From NCBI GenBank assembly GCA_900708905.1, contig CAADRB010000028.1, positions 1,222,978 to 1,286,977 on the forward strand: 64,000 bases of DNA, given 5' to 3'. Shown here piece after piece: positions 48,097 to 58,580 of this stretch. How positions within the stretch are numbered: the first letter of the stretch is position 1; each line of letters opens with the position of its first letter. The DNA is from Hymenolepis diminuta (lineage: Eukaryota; Platyhelminthes; Cestoda; Cyclophyllidea; Hymenolepididae). Position numbers and translations under genes: made by a program. The notes beneath the pieces were generated by a model. The model did not search any database and had not been told where the DNA came from. It saw only the letters and a program-made list of their open reading frames with translations.

Positions 48097-50274
48097 CTAT
48101 TAAAAAATTAATAACTAAATAAAAAATCCAGCAAATCTAGTAGATGGATATTAATTGACCATGTATTCCATTTCCCATATTTTCTGAAAATACTGTCAAA
48201 TAATATAATTAACCATCAATTTAGAGTGTGCAGAAAATAAAAAATGCATTAAATTATTTTAAAATAAAAACTGACATAATGCATACAATTATTTAGGCCC
48301 AAAAATCTATCGATTATCATGAATGGCCACACACACTGCTCTGTGCCTTGAGGTCAGTTATTGAGTTTGGATAAAGCGGGGCGTTAGAAATTATTTTTCA
48401 AGGTTTTCCTGTTTGTCGGAACATTTTGTAATTTTTGAGAATGTCCAATAAAATAAATTTTACCAATTAATTTAAGCTAATTATTTTTATTTTAATAGAA
48501 TTATGCGCTCTTTCTTAAAGGGGCATCTTGAAATGATGAAATCACATATTGAGCAACTTCAAGATAATTTCATTTTCGTCATTACTGAAAATTAGATGGA
48601 TCCTATCCAAAAAAACTAAAAAAACTATCTGCAAAAAGCATAAAAACTAATCTAATTATGAAAATGAGTTGGAATGAAAATCTATAATCAATTTGTATTT
48701 CAGATAATCTAAAAACTAGCAACTTCATTATAGGATATATTTCTTTCTATCTTGTCCATGCATTGAAAAATTATCGATGGATGCTATGTGTACATTTTCT
48801 CTTGACCTATCTATTTAAGCAGTCATCCGTAATATCTACTTCTGTAATTTGTGGTACATGAAAATGTTCTGTCGTCCTTAATGACCTGTCGATATTCGTG
48901 TTTATTTGCTTACCTAACTATTTTTCTCTGTTTCCCAAAATGTTTGTACTTCTTTTACTTAATACAATAGACTGCTAACGTTCTGTTCGATTAAAGATTA
49001 ATTTGTTTTTCATAATGAATATTCGGTTGCCATATTTGGGAGAATTTTCATCATGAGAATGGCCACTACAATAGAAGATGACTGGGTTGATTCTGGGAAC
49101 TCGTCTATTCCTGAATTTTCTATATAGAAGACGAAATTGATGACGAAATGGAGTAAAAGGAGATGAGGAGTTCAGCCACTTCGCATGGTATTTACGAAAA
49201 AGTAGGTGTATATCTAAATTGAAAACGTTCATGTTCGTCCGGATAGTGCTGGAAACACGCAGATCTTCCATCGACATGTGTCTTGAGTATTATCTGCACC
49301 TTTCATGTCCTCATTAAATAAGGTTTTAGCAAGCCAAATCGAATATTTTCAGTGAGCTCTTAGAGTACATTCCTCATATACTGGGTTTCCAAGCCCATTC
49401 TTGGATATGAGTTCTACCCCTTAGGACTTTTGTACTAATGGAAACATATAGATATCGAGCATTTTAAGATAAACAGAGAACGGTATGTATCTCATATCAT
49501 TAAAGTGCATCAGTACATTTGAATATAAATCAAGGGCCTAACCAACTTTTTCGAATATTTCGAATATGTTTTGCATGAGAAAGATCCCTTATCTGGATTA
49601 ATTTATAGGTTTTTTCAGTCATTCGACGGTAAAGTTGCAGTAAAAGGGTCGGAAAGTTAGCACATTAATCAACCTAGGTTATATTATAACCAATAATAAT
49701 ATTTGAACATCAAAAGATTAATGTATATCACTCTTAAGATCATACTTAAATAATGCGGAACTGTTTAAATAGGCAGACATGTCATGAATTTTGAAATGAT
49801 TGCCTTTTAAATAACCGGACGATAAAAAGCGTGATTGCCAGGCAGTTTTTAGTGTTCTTATTATGAACTCACATAATCCTCAACTTTATTAATTAAATAC
49901 ATATTATAATGTAGTATTCATTAAGATTTTAAAATTTGTATATTAGATATTTGAAACCTCTTAGTCCATTATATGATAAATGACAGCAATATCGCAGGAA
50001 TTCTAAACCAATAAATATGACAGCAAGATAAAATTAAATGATTATAATAGATATCTTTATATAACGACGCTAGAATTCCAAAAACGGGAGGTTTCCGCAA
50101 CATGCTACGCCCTCAGAAATAACTAAAAAATAATAATATTTTACAACATATATTAAATTAGCACGTTTATGTGCTAGCACACGAATATAAATTAACTCAT
50201 TTTATGATCGGCTGTTTAATTAAATAAAGTTGTCAAAATTGTTGAAGGTCTTGCCTCGCTATTCGTCCTCTTAG
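48097..50274. other. PARD3-EMRE divergent intergenic region
   Basis: Presumably holds the promoters of both genes. No clear TATA or other motif can be singled out. On the minus strand, 49290-48975 contains two possible exons separated by a 77-nt GT-AG intron; they are listed separately. A candidate 5' acceptor (TTTTTTAATAG) sits 6 nt before the PARD3 ATG used here. Confidence 0.5.
48975..49290 (-). other. Possible upstream exons of PARD3 (uncertain)
   Basis: From 49272 the minus strand reads MSMEDLRVSSTIRTNMN up to a donor GTAAAT. A 77-nt stretch ending in a T/C-rich acceptor (CGTCTTCTATATAG) follows, then a second open block reading NSGIDEFPESTQSSS up to GTAGTG. The phases can be joined to the PARD3 exon at 48096. 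However, the sequence does not resemble the Par-3 N-terminal domain, another frame is also open, and the last donor is weak. Confidence 0.22.
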
Positions 50275-50287
50275 AGCCCCTAGAAGG

Positions 50288-50539
50288 ATGTATCAGAAGA
50301 GATTTTCCGTTTTTCACTCTTTCTCCAGATCTCGGATAAATCATAATCACTACTACCAGTGTGGGGATAGTGTATATAAAACAACTGGGGCTATAGCTGG
50401 TGCACCTTATATTACCAGATTCGGACTTTTGAAAGTTATTTTAACTATCACACCGTTTCTTTTTGGTGGGGCATACATAAGCAAACAAAGTGCTAAATTC
50501 CTCGAGGATAATGAAATATTTGTCCCAGAAGACGACTGA
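50288..50539 (+). CDS. SMDT1: EMRE, essential MCU regulator (SMDT1)
   Basis: An 83-residue intronless inner-mitochondrial-membrane subunit of the calcium uniporter. EMRE binds the MCU pore through its membrane helix and tethers the MICU1/2 gatekeepers. Residues 1-40 are basic and Ser/His/Tyr-rich, fitting a mitochondrial presequence. The conserved core TRFGLLKVILTITPFLFGG (43-61) leads into the helix, with the family GxxxS motif as GAYIS (61-65). The C-terminus LEDNEIFVPEDD closely matches human LEEHDIFVPEDD, but the acidic tail stops at one EDD where the human protein has a longer Asp run. An acceptor-like GTCCTCTTAG lies 13 nt before the ATG. EMRE is specific to animals and close relatives, which supports a metazoan source. 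Confidence 0.93.
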   Translation: MYQKRFSVFHSFSRSRINHNHYYQCGDSVYKTTGAIAGAPYITRFGLLKVILTITPFLFGGAYISKQSAKFLEDNEIFVPEDD

Positions 50540-52094
50540 ATATGCCTTATGGAAATTGTTTATATGTTTTCGTGAATATTATGACATTTTTCCTTCAATA
50601 GAACTATCTTTCGTTAATTTTTTTGTATTTGACTTCAAATTAGTAAGCTTTTCCGGCTAGATCAACTATTGAAATCTCTCATCATAATGTAAATTTGAAA
50701 ACATGTACAGAGCTGTCCGGATGTTAAAATTTTTACTGAGTAATCTGTGAACTTGAAGGAATCTGTTATGGATGGTTATTTAGTTATTTACGCTTCAGAT
50801 GTAACAACGATTGTCGACATTCCTCTCCATTGCAAAAGTTTTATCGGCTCGTAAAGGTAACGGATGTTGAGTTTATTTGGAGTTTATTCATGCATGGAGA
50901 TTTCCACTGAGAAATAATTATTTTAGGTGTTTTAATATTTAATTGATTCTCACATTACCAAATAGGGCAAAGAATTATTGTTAGTTTAGGAACTCGAATA
51001 CTAAAGAGTAAAACTTAAGAGACATATCCTTATTTTCTTATTTAGAAGCTTACAACCGCAGCAATAATGGATCTCAAAGTGCAGTTGAAAAAGAAATCAG
51101 GGAAACGGCATCTCAATCAAGTATCTTTATCGGCCAACAGTATTTACAGTTAGCTACTTCGATCACTTTGTAAACCTCAACATGCATGTAACCCATGACC
51201 TCTGATATGGCAGACGTGTGCAAAGTTAGATATATGAATACATTAGTCCATAGTAAAACCAACCGCACTATCTAATCGTAGAACTGAATGTCAGTTAAGC
51301 AAAAGGATAAATTTATTCAAGACGAGTGTTGATACCCTCTTCCCGTTAATTGGTCTGGGATTTTCATAAATAAAAGCATTGTGCAATAAAGAACACACTA
51401 ATATACTGCTAGGTTACCAGTTACTACTAGTTAGCCGCTCTGAAGGCTACTCACTCTATGATTCGCCCTTCAGACAATTTATGCAAACCAATTTGCATTT
51501 GTTTGGCCAATGACCGCATTAGTGACAAGGCTATAAATCCAAGCAAGATCAGGGAAAACCAATAATTACTACTCCCGTGAACAAGACAAAACTTTTGGAC
51601 TTCGTTTTGCACCACTGAATATGCCCAGACATACTAACTCAATTTAAACAAATGGAGAAGGTTCAAAGGAATCTACACTATCTTATCACTATTTATTGGT
51701 CATTCCAGCCATTAGATGTGCACTGATATCAAACTCGTGGCCTATAACATAAGAGAATACTTAGGTGACGTGAAAGAAATTCGCACGCATGCCAAGTTGC
51801 AATTAATAATTTTAAGATCCGCCGACAAATAGACAAGACTGATAAACATTGTAAACCCTCATATACAGTCTGAATAATGGATACTATATACAGATCCACC
51901 AATAGAGGATTAAAAGGGGTGGAGAGCCATTAGATCAATGTCTATCAATTGTTTTCAGGAGGAGAAATTGAGTTATAAAGAACATATTGACAAAAGACAA
52001 CATACAATCGAAGTGAGACAAAAGTAAGTTAGTTGGTTGGAGATCGTGTCACATACACGTAGACAAAGTGAAAGAGAAGAAGAGGAAAGGTCAT
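50540..52094. other. EMRE-ALG5 convergent spacer
   Basis: 3' ends of two convergent genes. Nothing further recognised: no repeat shared with the rest of the window, no open frame with family features. Confidence 0.6.
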
Positions 52095-53402
52095 TCACTC
52101 AAGATGATGCGATTGTTCGATTTTCCAGGCTCCAAGGGCGTAGCGTAGTCGAATAAGAAGCAAGTCCTTGGCCATCTGAAGCCATGAGAATATTGGAACA
52201 ATTTTTGAGCCTGTTAATGGCAGGGAAAAGGGAGTAAAATAGGAACGTTTAAAAGGGGAGATTTAAACGAGTTTCAAAAAACCAGATTCTTACCCTCGAT
52301 TTCCTGCCAACTGACGGGAACCTCACAAATTTCCACAGAAAGATGTTGAGCAAGATAGAGAAGATCTACATCAAAAGCCCATCTCTCGACATGCTGATTC
52401 CTGAAAAGTAATCGAGCGGCCCTACGGCTAAATAGTTTGAATCCACATTGAGTGTCCTTTACTCCGCGAACACACAGTAACCAAACAGCAAAGTGGAAAC
52501 CATGCATTAGAAGATTACGAAGGGGATTTCGCTTTGCTGTCGCTTCTTCTTGAAGATGAGCTCGAGAACCGCATATCACTGCCATCCCTCCATCCTAAAA
52601 GAATGATGTTTGTAAAAGAAAATGCAAATGTCATACACGTGCTTCTCCTTTTTGTTTACAACATACCCATTTTGACGCAATCATAAGAGCCATTTGCTTC
52701 TCCAAAGCTTCAATATCTCGGAAACGTGTTGCACCATCCGCATCGGCAAATAATAAAAATTTGCCACGGGCTGAGAGCATGCCCTAAAACAAATTTTAAA
52801 ATAAAAAGTAAATATTGAATATCTATATCGACAGAAGAAAGCTTACGAATCGGACAGCAGCCCCCTTTCCTCGATTACGCGTAAGTTTCAAAACCCGGAC
52901 AACATTAGATGTGTACTTTTCTGAGTACGAAAGTGCAACCTGGACGAAAAGTCAGATGGGAAAATAACACCTACCTGATAAGTGTTGTCAACACTCCCAT
53001 CATCGACAATAATAATTTCATAGCTAAATTTTGGCTGAGAAGTCACACGTGATGTTAGGTATTCAAGAGCCTCATCCACCATTTTTGGAACTATTAAAAT
53101 ACAAATTAATTCCCGGAAAAATTACGTCTTTGTGACTCATTGTAAGCAGGCACTATTATAGATAACTCAACTTCAGGTCTTTGACTAAGACCATATGGAA
53201 ATTTTAAGTATTCTGCAGTTTTAGGATCATAAAATACTCTTTCTGTAAGCTCTCTCTCGATATCTGGATAGGGATTGGTAGAAAGATAGAGGAAAATCAA
53301 AGCCTAAAATATTAAGTAAAAATAAATGCTTACAAAAAATGCTATCATCACAGCAACTGTGGCAAATGATACAAGAAGGAGCAACCATAGCTCCAATCCC
53401 AT
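52095..53402 (-). CDS. ALG5: ALG5, dolichyl-phosphate beta-glucosyltransferase (seven exons)
   Basis: Makes Dol-P-glucose from UDP-glucose and dolichyl phosphate at the ER membrane; Dol-P-Glc then supplies the last glucoses of the N-glycan precursor. Exons in coding order (minus): 53402-53334, 53303-53126, 53090-52975, 52939-52847, 52783-52667, 52594-52294 and 52210-52095, giving 329 residues (human 324) with all phases consistent. An N-terminal membrane helix (MGLELWLLLLVSFATVAVM) precedes a GT2 domain: IIVPAYNESQRLP, IIIVDDGS, TRNRGKGAAVRF, the metal-binding DADGATRF, DTQCGFKLFSRRAA, HVERWAFDVDLLYLA, and a C-terminal FSWLQMAKDLLLIRLRY. Introns are short (30-80 nt) except one of about 140 nt next to exon 6-7 boundaries. 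An acceptor-like TACTTTTAG lies 9 nt before the ATG. Confidence 0.96.
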
Positions 53403-53411
53403 ATTCAACGC

Positions 53412-54484
53412 CTAAAAGTATCAAAAGTTTGCTCTAATGTGCATTACGTAAAACAAAGAATGTTGATATATCCACGATTCGTGTTTTTTTAAATTTTAGA
53501 ATAATTTGTATTCTTATCCCTTGTTTATTAAAATTTAAAATATTTTATATTTCCTATTTTTTACGAGATACGCAAAATTGACATAATCAATAAATATTAT
53601 AAAATTGTGATATCATTATTTTCACTTTTGAATTATTCTTTTTTCTGGCCTCTGATTTTTTTCTCAATAAGTTATTAAAATTGACATTTTATAACTAATT
53701 ACTAAGCACAACTGCATATTGTCAGGCATGTGACAGCGATAATAATATTAACCGCGATTTAATTTAAAAATATTCGTAATAAGGTTTTAACACGACGAAC
53801 GCTTAGTCTCTATCGATTAGAAAACTTTTACTTGTATCAGCAACTTCGAAGCGCGAATTTTTTCACTGAAGAGATTATCTAAGTTTACTTTGGACGGAAT
53901 CATGAAATCTTGAAGCACTACTAATAGGGAACTCAAACTCTACAATTATTCTAATATCCCTCTTATTTTTGACATCATCTGTTATAATTTTACCCTTTTA
54001 CTTACTTTTTAACACATTAGATTAAAAAATATTCACTCATATTACCCCTTTCTGAAAGATCTAAGAAGTCAAAATGAAAGTGTGATACGAATATCTAAAC
54101 TGTATTCTCACTTTTAATGGACGTTCTCCTTAGCTTGTGAACTTCTTCTACTTCTCAACAACGATGATTTTGGTTTTGTATTGCTATATATGGTTAGATC
54201 GCTGTTACAAAACATGGTACCGTTGCCCAGATCCCATGGGAGAGAAAAGACAGAGACTTAACTGAACATGAATAAGAATAGCCTTGGAATCTGATCTTGA
54301 TTAGAATGTAATTGGCTAAAGAAAATTTAACCCATAATTTGACCTCATGTTCCGATGTGTCAAAACGTGATATAATGATATACGTACTCGTCATGCTATA
54401 ACCTTCTATGGTCTTTACGTGAAGGTGACAATGGTGATGACGTGGCATCTGTATTATACTTCCGGCGCTCGGCAAAGCATTATT
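53412..54484. other. Intergenic upstream of ALG5
   Basis: AT-rich. Likely holds the ALG5 promoter; no motif can be singled out. A 93-codon minus-strand frame at 54194-54475 has no family features and no splice context. Confidence 0.55.
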
Positions 54485-54805
54485 CTGCCTTCCTATCCGC
54501 TATAGTCAATAGATATCTATCAAAATCTGGCGATTAGAAATGACTGACTGGTGAAAAGATCTCGACTACAGTGTCCATAGGCGGTCCATCTGTGTATGCG
54601 CGTGTTTGCGCATAAATACCTAAACAGATGCCAGTAGTTACGCCATGATATTGACGACGAGGAATGACTGACGTCTTCAAATAAGCGTTAGTATATAAAC
54701 CTAATTAATTTACGGATAAACTGGGGTGGCTTTCCGGCCACCTCTGTACTGGTCTAGCGACATGAATGACTTGACTTATTCCATCTATTAGATCGATGTG
54801 GCATT
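54485..54805 (-). repeat. Dispersed repeat B, inverted copy
   Basis: Reverse complement of the family at 20283 and 55285, from CTAATAGATGGAATAAGTCA through GAGGTGGCCGGAAAGCCACC to the CCAGTCAGTCATTTCTAATC block. It forms an inverted pair with the copy 480 bp downstream. Confidence 0.75.
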
Positions 54806-55284
54806 GCATTGTTATTATTATTGTATCAATTTACCTATTCCGTCATCTAACAAAAATATCAATACAGTAAACTCTTCAACAAAAATTGATGTAATTAGCC
54901 ACTCGTTAGAGCTAGACACTGATATCATATTATTTAACTCTAAATAATATAATTATCATTGAAAATCAAAGGCAACATTGATTCTGATCAAAAATATAGG
55001 CCGCTCACCCAAGTCAATCAAAGTCTACCTATATATATACATCCAAGTGTTTAATCTTTTGTAGGGTTTGTAGAATTCAGAAAATAATATATCAATTGTA
55101 AATTTATTACAATTGGCCATTTGAATGCTTCATTAGAAAAATAGCACCCTCAAAAACATTAAATGAGCCGAAATATATTATATTCATCAATTGAGTATAT
55201 AAGGTAGATACAGAATATCTGAAAAGCGTTTGCTAAGAAGGATCTATGGTTATGAAAGTGCAATAACGTTTAAGAGATCTATTG

Positions 55285-55600
55285 GACCCCATCCATCGAT
55301 TAGATGGAATAAGTCAAGTCACCCATGTCGCCAGATCAATTCAGAGGTGGCAGGCAAGCCACCCCAGTCTCTTAATCAGCAATTTGGGTTTATATACAAG
55401 ATATTTCTTTGTTAGACGTCAGTCATGTCTCGTTGTCGGTGTCTCAGCGTGATGATCGACATCTGTTTAGATATCTATGTGCAAACACGCAAACACACAG
55501 CGGGACCACGTGTAGACACTATAGTGGAGATCTGATCGCCAGTCAATCATTTCTAATCATCATGTGTTGATAGACATCTGCTGGCTATAGCAGAAAGACT
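55285..55600 (+). repeat. Dispersed repeat B, copy 3
   Basis: Has the same landmarks as the LIPT1 intron-1 copy, including AGCGTGATGATCGACATCTG and GACATCTGCTGGCTATAGCA. Contains a small duplication, CAAACACGCAAACACACAGC, not present at 20.5 kb. Confidence 0.8.
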
Positions 55601-55689
55601 TTTTGATATGTTCAAAAATGTAAATCGCTAGGAGAAGCCTATATAATAAAATAAATGACACAAATGGATGTGGAACTGGTACATATGAG

Positions 55690-55960
55690 AAAATATTATT
55701 TTTCTTAAAATAATTATTGTGTATGAGATTCTGTATTTTTTCTTTTAATTCCTGCTTCTTTTAACTCCCTTTCATTCGGACGAATTTATTTACATTACAA
55801 TTGTGAATGGCGCATAATATAAACCGACCTGTCGATACGAAACGTGAGTCTTGCGTTGATATATAGTGGTTTCGGTCGTTTTGTACTGTGGTGTTGTCGG
55901 GTCGTGTTTGTAACAAGTGCAGTGTCTCAAGGAATCTAACAGTCGGTTACGGTATCCTAC
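55690..55960 (-). repeat. Dispersed repeat A, inverted copy
   Basis: The reverse complement reads CGACCCGACAACACCACAGT, AAAACGACC, GTAATGTAAATAAATTCGTC, AAAGGGAGTTAAAAGAAGCA, CAGAATCTC and TTTTCTCATATGTACC, matching the copies at 24.9 and 16.0 kb. It lies 90 bp from the repeat-B copy. Confidence 0.75.
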
Positions 55961-57109
55961 AGAGAAGAGTAGATTATAACACGTTTCGATCTATTTATTG
56001 AATTATGATAGATTTTTCTATGTACGATAAAAATACTAGCTATAAAAGTTAAGAAACGAACATAATCGGTTTCAAATCGTGAGAATGAGTTATAATTATA
56101 GCTCAAGCTTTTAAATAATCTTTGAATTTTTGCAAAGTAGATTTTGTTCAAAATATTAAGTATTTATTCGCATCTTGACCAATGTTCTCTAGATGATGAT
56201 GAAGCATCTGAGTAGTGAAGCCGATATTTACATTATATTTTTAAACAATTGCATAGATAAATTCCATTTAAATTTATAGGTATAAACCTTATATCTTATA
56301 GAGTCTATGGAAAAGTGCTATCACAGTCACTTTTCATATCCTTAACAATGAAATACGAATGTAAAATTGAAATTAATAATCATTCAAGATCTCATTTTAA
56401 ATTACTTTCTTTTTTTATAGACACAAAAGTTTTCAGCACTATTGATATCCTCTAACGATCGTTTTCTTGTGAATATCATTTCCCACGAGTTGATTGGTTT
56501 CTAAGCTATTTATCTAAAATTTTAATAGACTCAATCTGAATATTGATTTACGTTTTTCTGTTAATTTAATTTAAAAAATGAATGGCTTTCGTTTGTACTC
56601 ATTACCAAAAATCGTATTAGAGTAAATCGAATTTAGAGTACTGCAGAAGTAATTGCACTATCTAAAATTTAAAATATGTTTAGTTAAAACGTTAGTCCTG
56701 ACTTTTAATGTCTGCATTTCCTAAGTCATTTTTATGCATTGAATTTCATACTGAAATCAACGATTCATTATTTTAGTGATCTAATTAACTAAATTTCAAA
56801 CGATGGAAAGGTTCAATATGTGGCAAGCCGTATCTACACGATTACTGGCTACGAGCTCAGATCTGCTTTACTCATAAAAGTAAGAAATGACACTAAAAAA
56901 TAAAAATTTTTGATTATATATTAACACACATAAGCTACAAGGACAATTTTTGTTTTATTTGGGTGCTGCTCATTTTGTGATAAATGCGCAATTTAAACAG
57001 GATGCAAATAGGGGAAGTATTAATATGTACTTTTATTCCCTACTTTAAGGATTTAAGTAAATATATTTTTTTCAGAAATCTCTGTTATGGAGTTTGCTAC
57101 ACTTGTTCA

Positions 57110-57260
57110 AACCCCATAGAGAGAGATTTAATCAGACAAGTTATTTTATCTAGTGACTAGACCAGACTAGACCATTTGTTAATATAATCGGTAATAATTT
57201 TATGCAATGGAATTGAGCTTGGTCGAATTGTGATCGCTCAATGAATGTACATTTTATTCC
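57110..57260 (+). repeat. Dispersed repeat G, copy 2
   Basis: Diverged relative of 2120-2280, with the shared GACCAGACT core followed by a TAATAA stretch and TTGGTCGRATTG. Confidence 0.5.
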
Positions 57261-57729
57261 ATCGAGTATAATCATTAATAGTTATTTATTGTTAAAATGC
57301 ATAAATGTAAGTAGTTTTGGACACTCAAATTATGATGTCATTTTTTGTGTGTGATGTGGTAATGAATTTAAAAAGTTATTCATTCGGAACCTAAAATGTC
57401 GAATGATGAATAACAACAAATCCACGTGATCTTTGCCTGAATGGCGCGTGAACTTTGGTGAAATGCAGACAATGACTACGTGTAATCCCCACAGTAATTT
57501 GAAAACTGGATGAACAAAACGCATTTATATTACCTCAAAATTTTACTATAATTGGCATTTTACCACATAGCAATCTCTACACTGCCTGTTTTAAAATTTA
57601 TTCCACGTAAGTTACCACATATTAAGCCAAAAAAATCAAAATATATTTGTGTTTGTTGTATTAATACGGTGCTTGCTATGCTAAAATTGTAAGTCAAAGT
57701 GCATGTAAAAAGATGTTGTTTTCACAACA

Positions 57730-58030
57730 TTCATAAAAAAGACGAAGTGGAACGGCGGGACAGACCTCCTTGGTTAAATAATACCGGTCAATAAGCACTG
57801 AACATCGAAGACATGAACTTGCTGCAATCCAGGGGAGAACCGTGAATTTTGAATTTTATAACGTGAACTATCCATTAAGTAAAATAGCACAACTCGAGCT
57901 CAAAAGTCAAATGAAGTAAGACTTTCTGATACCTTGACGTTGATCACTCTATCTTTTCGATCCCCTCCTCTTTATCATTTGTCCGGCCTGCTGTCATTCG
58001 AAGTCAGTTGCTTCCCACAGATAAAAACTG
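57730..58030 (+). repeat. Repeat H, copy 1
   Basis: Recurs about 0.6 kb downstream in the same orientation. Landmarks are GGTYAATAWGCACTGAACATC, a GTGAATTTTGAATTTTATAACG block, and a CTCYTTATCATTTG-like block. Divergence is high. Confidence 0.5.
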
Positions 58031-58349
58031 TAAATTATTTTGTTTTACTGTGGATAATAAAAATAATTAGTGTCTCTTATGATTAGTCTCTACTGTACTG
58101 TAATATCCTTCCAATTTCAAAACTTATATATATATATATATGTATATGTAATACGAATTCCAAATACTGGAATGAATGTTAGAGCTAATTAAAGTCACCG
58201 AAAACTTGGCTTGTTAATTTGAGTGTTTATTCAATTTTTTGAATTTTGACATATTAAATGGACACTGATGAGCTCTAATATGCTTAAATTACGTAAATTA
58301 TTATTATTGCCCTTTCTCGGTCATTGGAGAGGAAACATTGTATGCAAGT

Positions 58350-58580
58350 GTTAAAGCCGACCATTCTAATTAACCAATCGGTTAATATGCACTGAACATC
58401 GTTGACAAGAAATCACTTAATAATTCAGCAGACAAATCATGAAACTTGAATATTGTAACGCAAAGCAGTAAAATAAAATTTAATCTCCAAAGCCATTGAA
58501 TCGCCTTCTCTTCATCACTTGATGTACTTGTCCCTTTATTATTAATACAAATACTATAAAACAAATATTATTTGGACAAG
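58350..58580 (+). repeat. Repeat H, copy 2
   Basis: Direct relative of 57730-58030, with GGTTAATATGCACTGAACAT then TCTTCATCACTTGATGTAC in the same order. Slightly shorter than copy 1. Confidence 0.5.

Noticed and set aside
54194..54475. 93-codon minus-strand open frame
   Set aside because: Adjacent to a repeat cluster, with no recognisable domain and no phased neighbouring exon.
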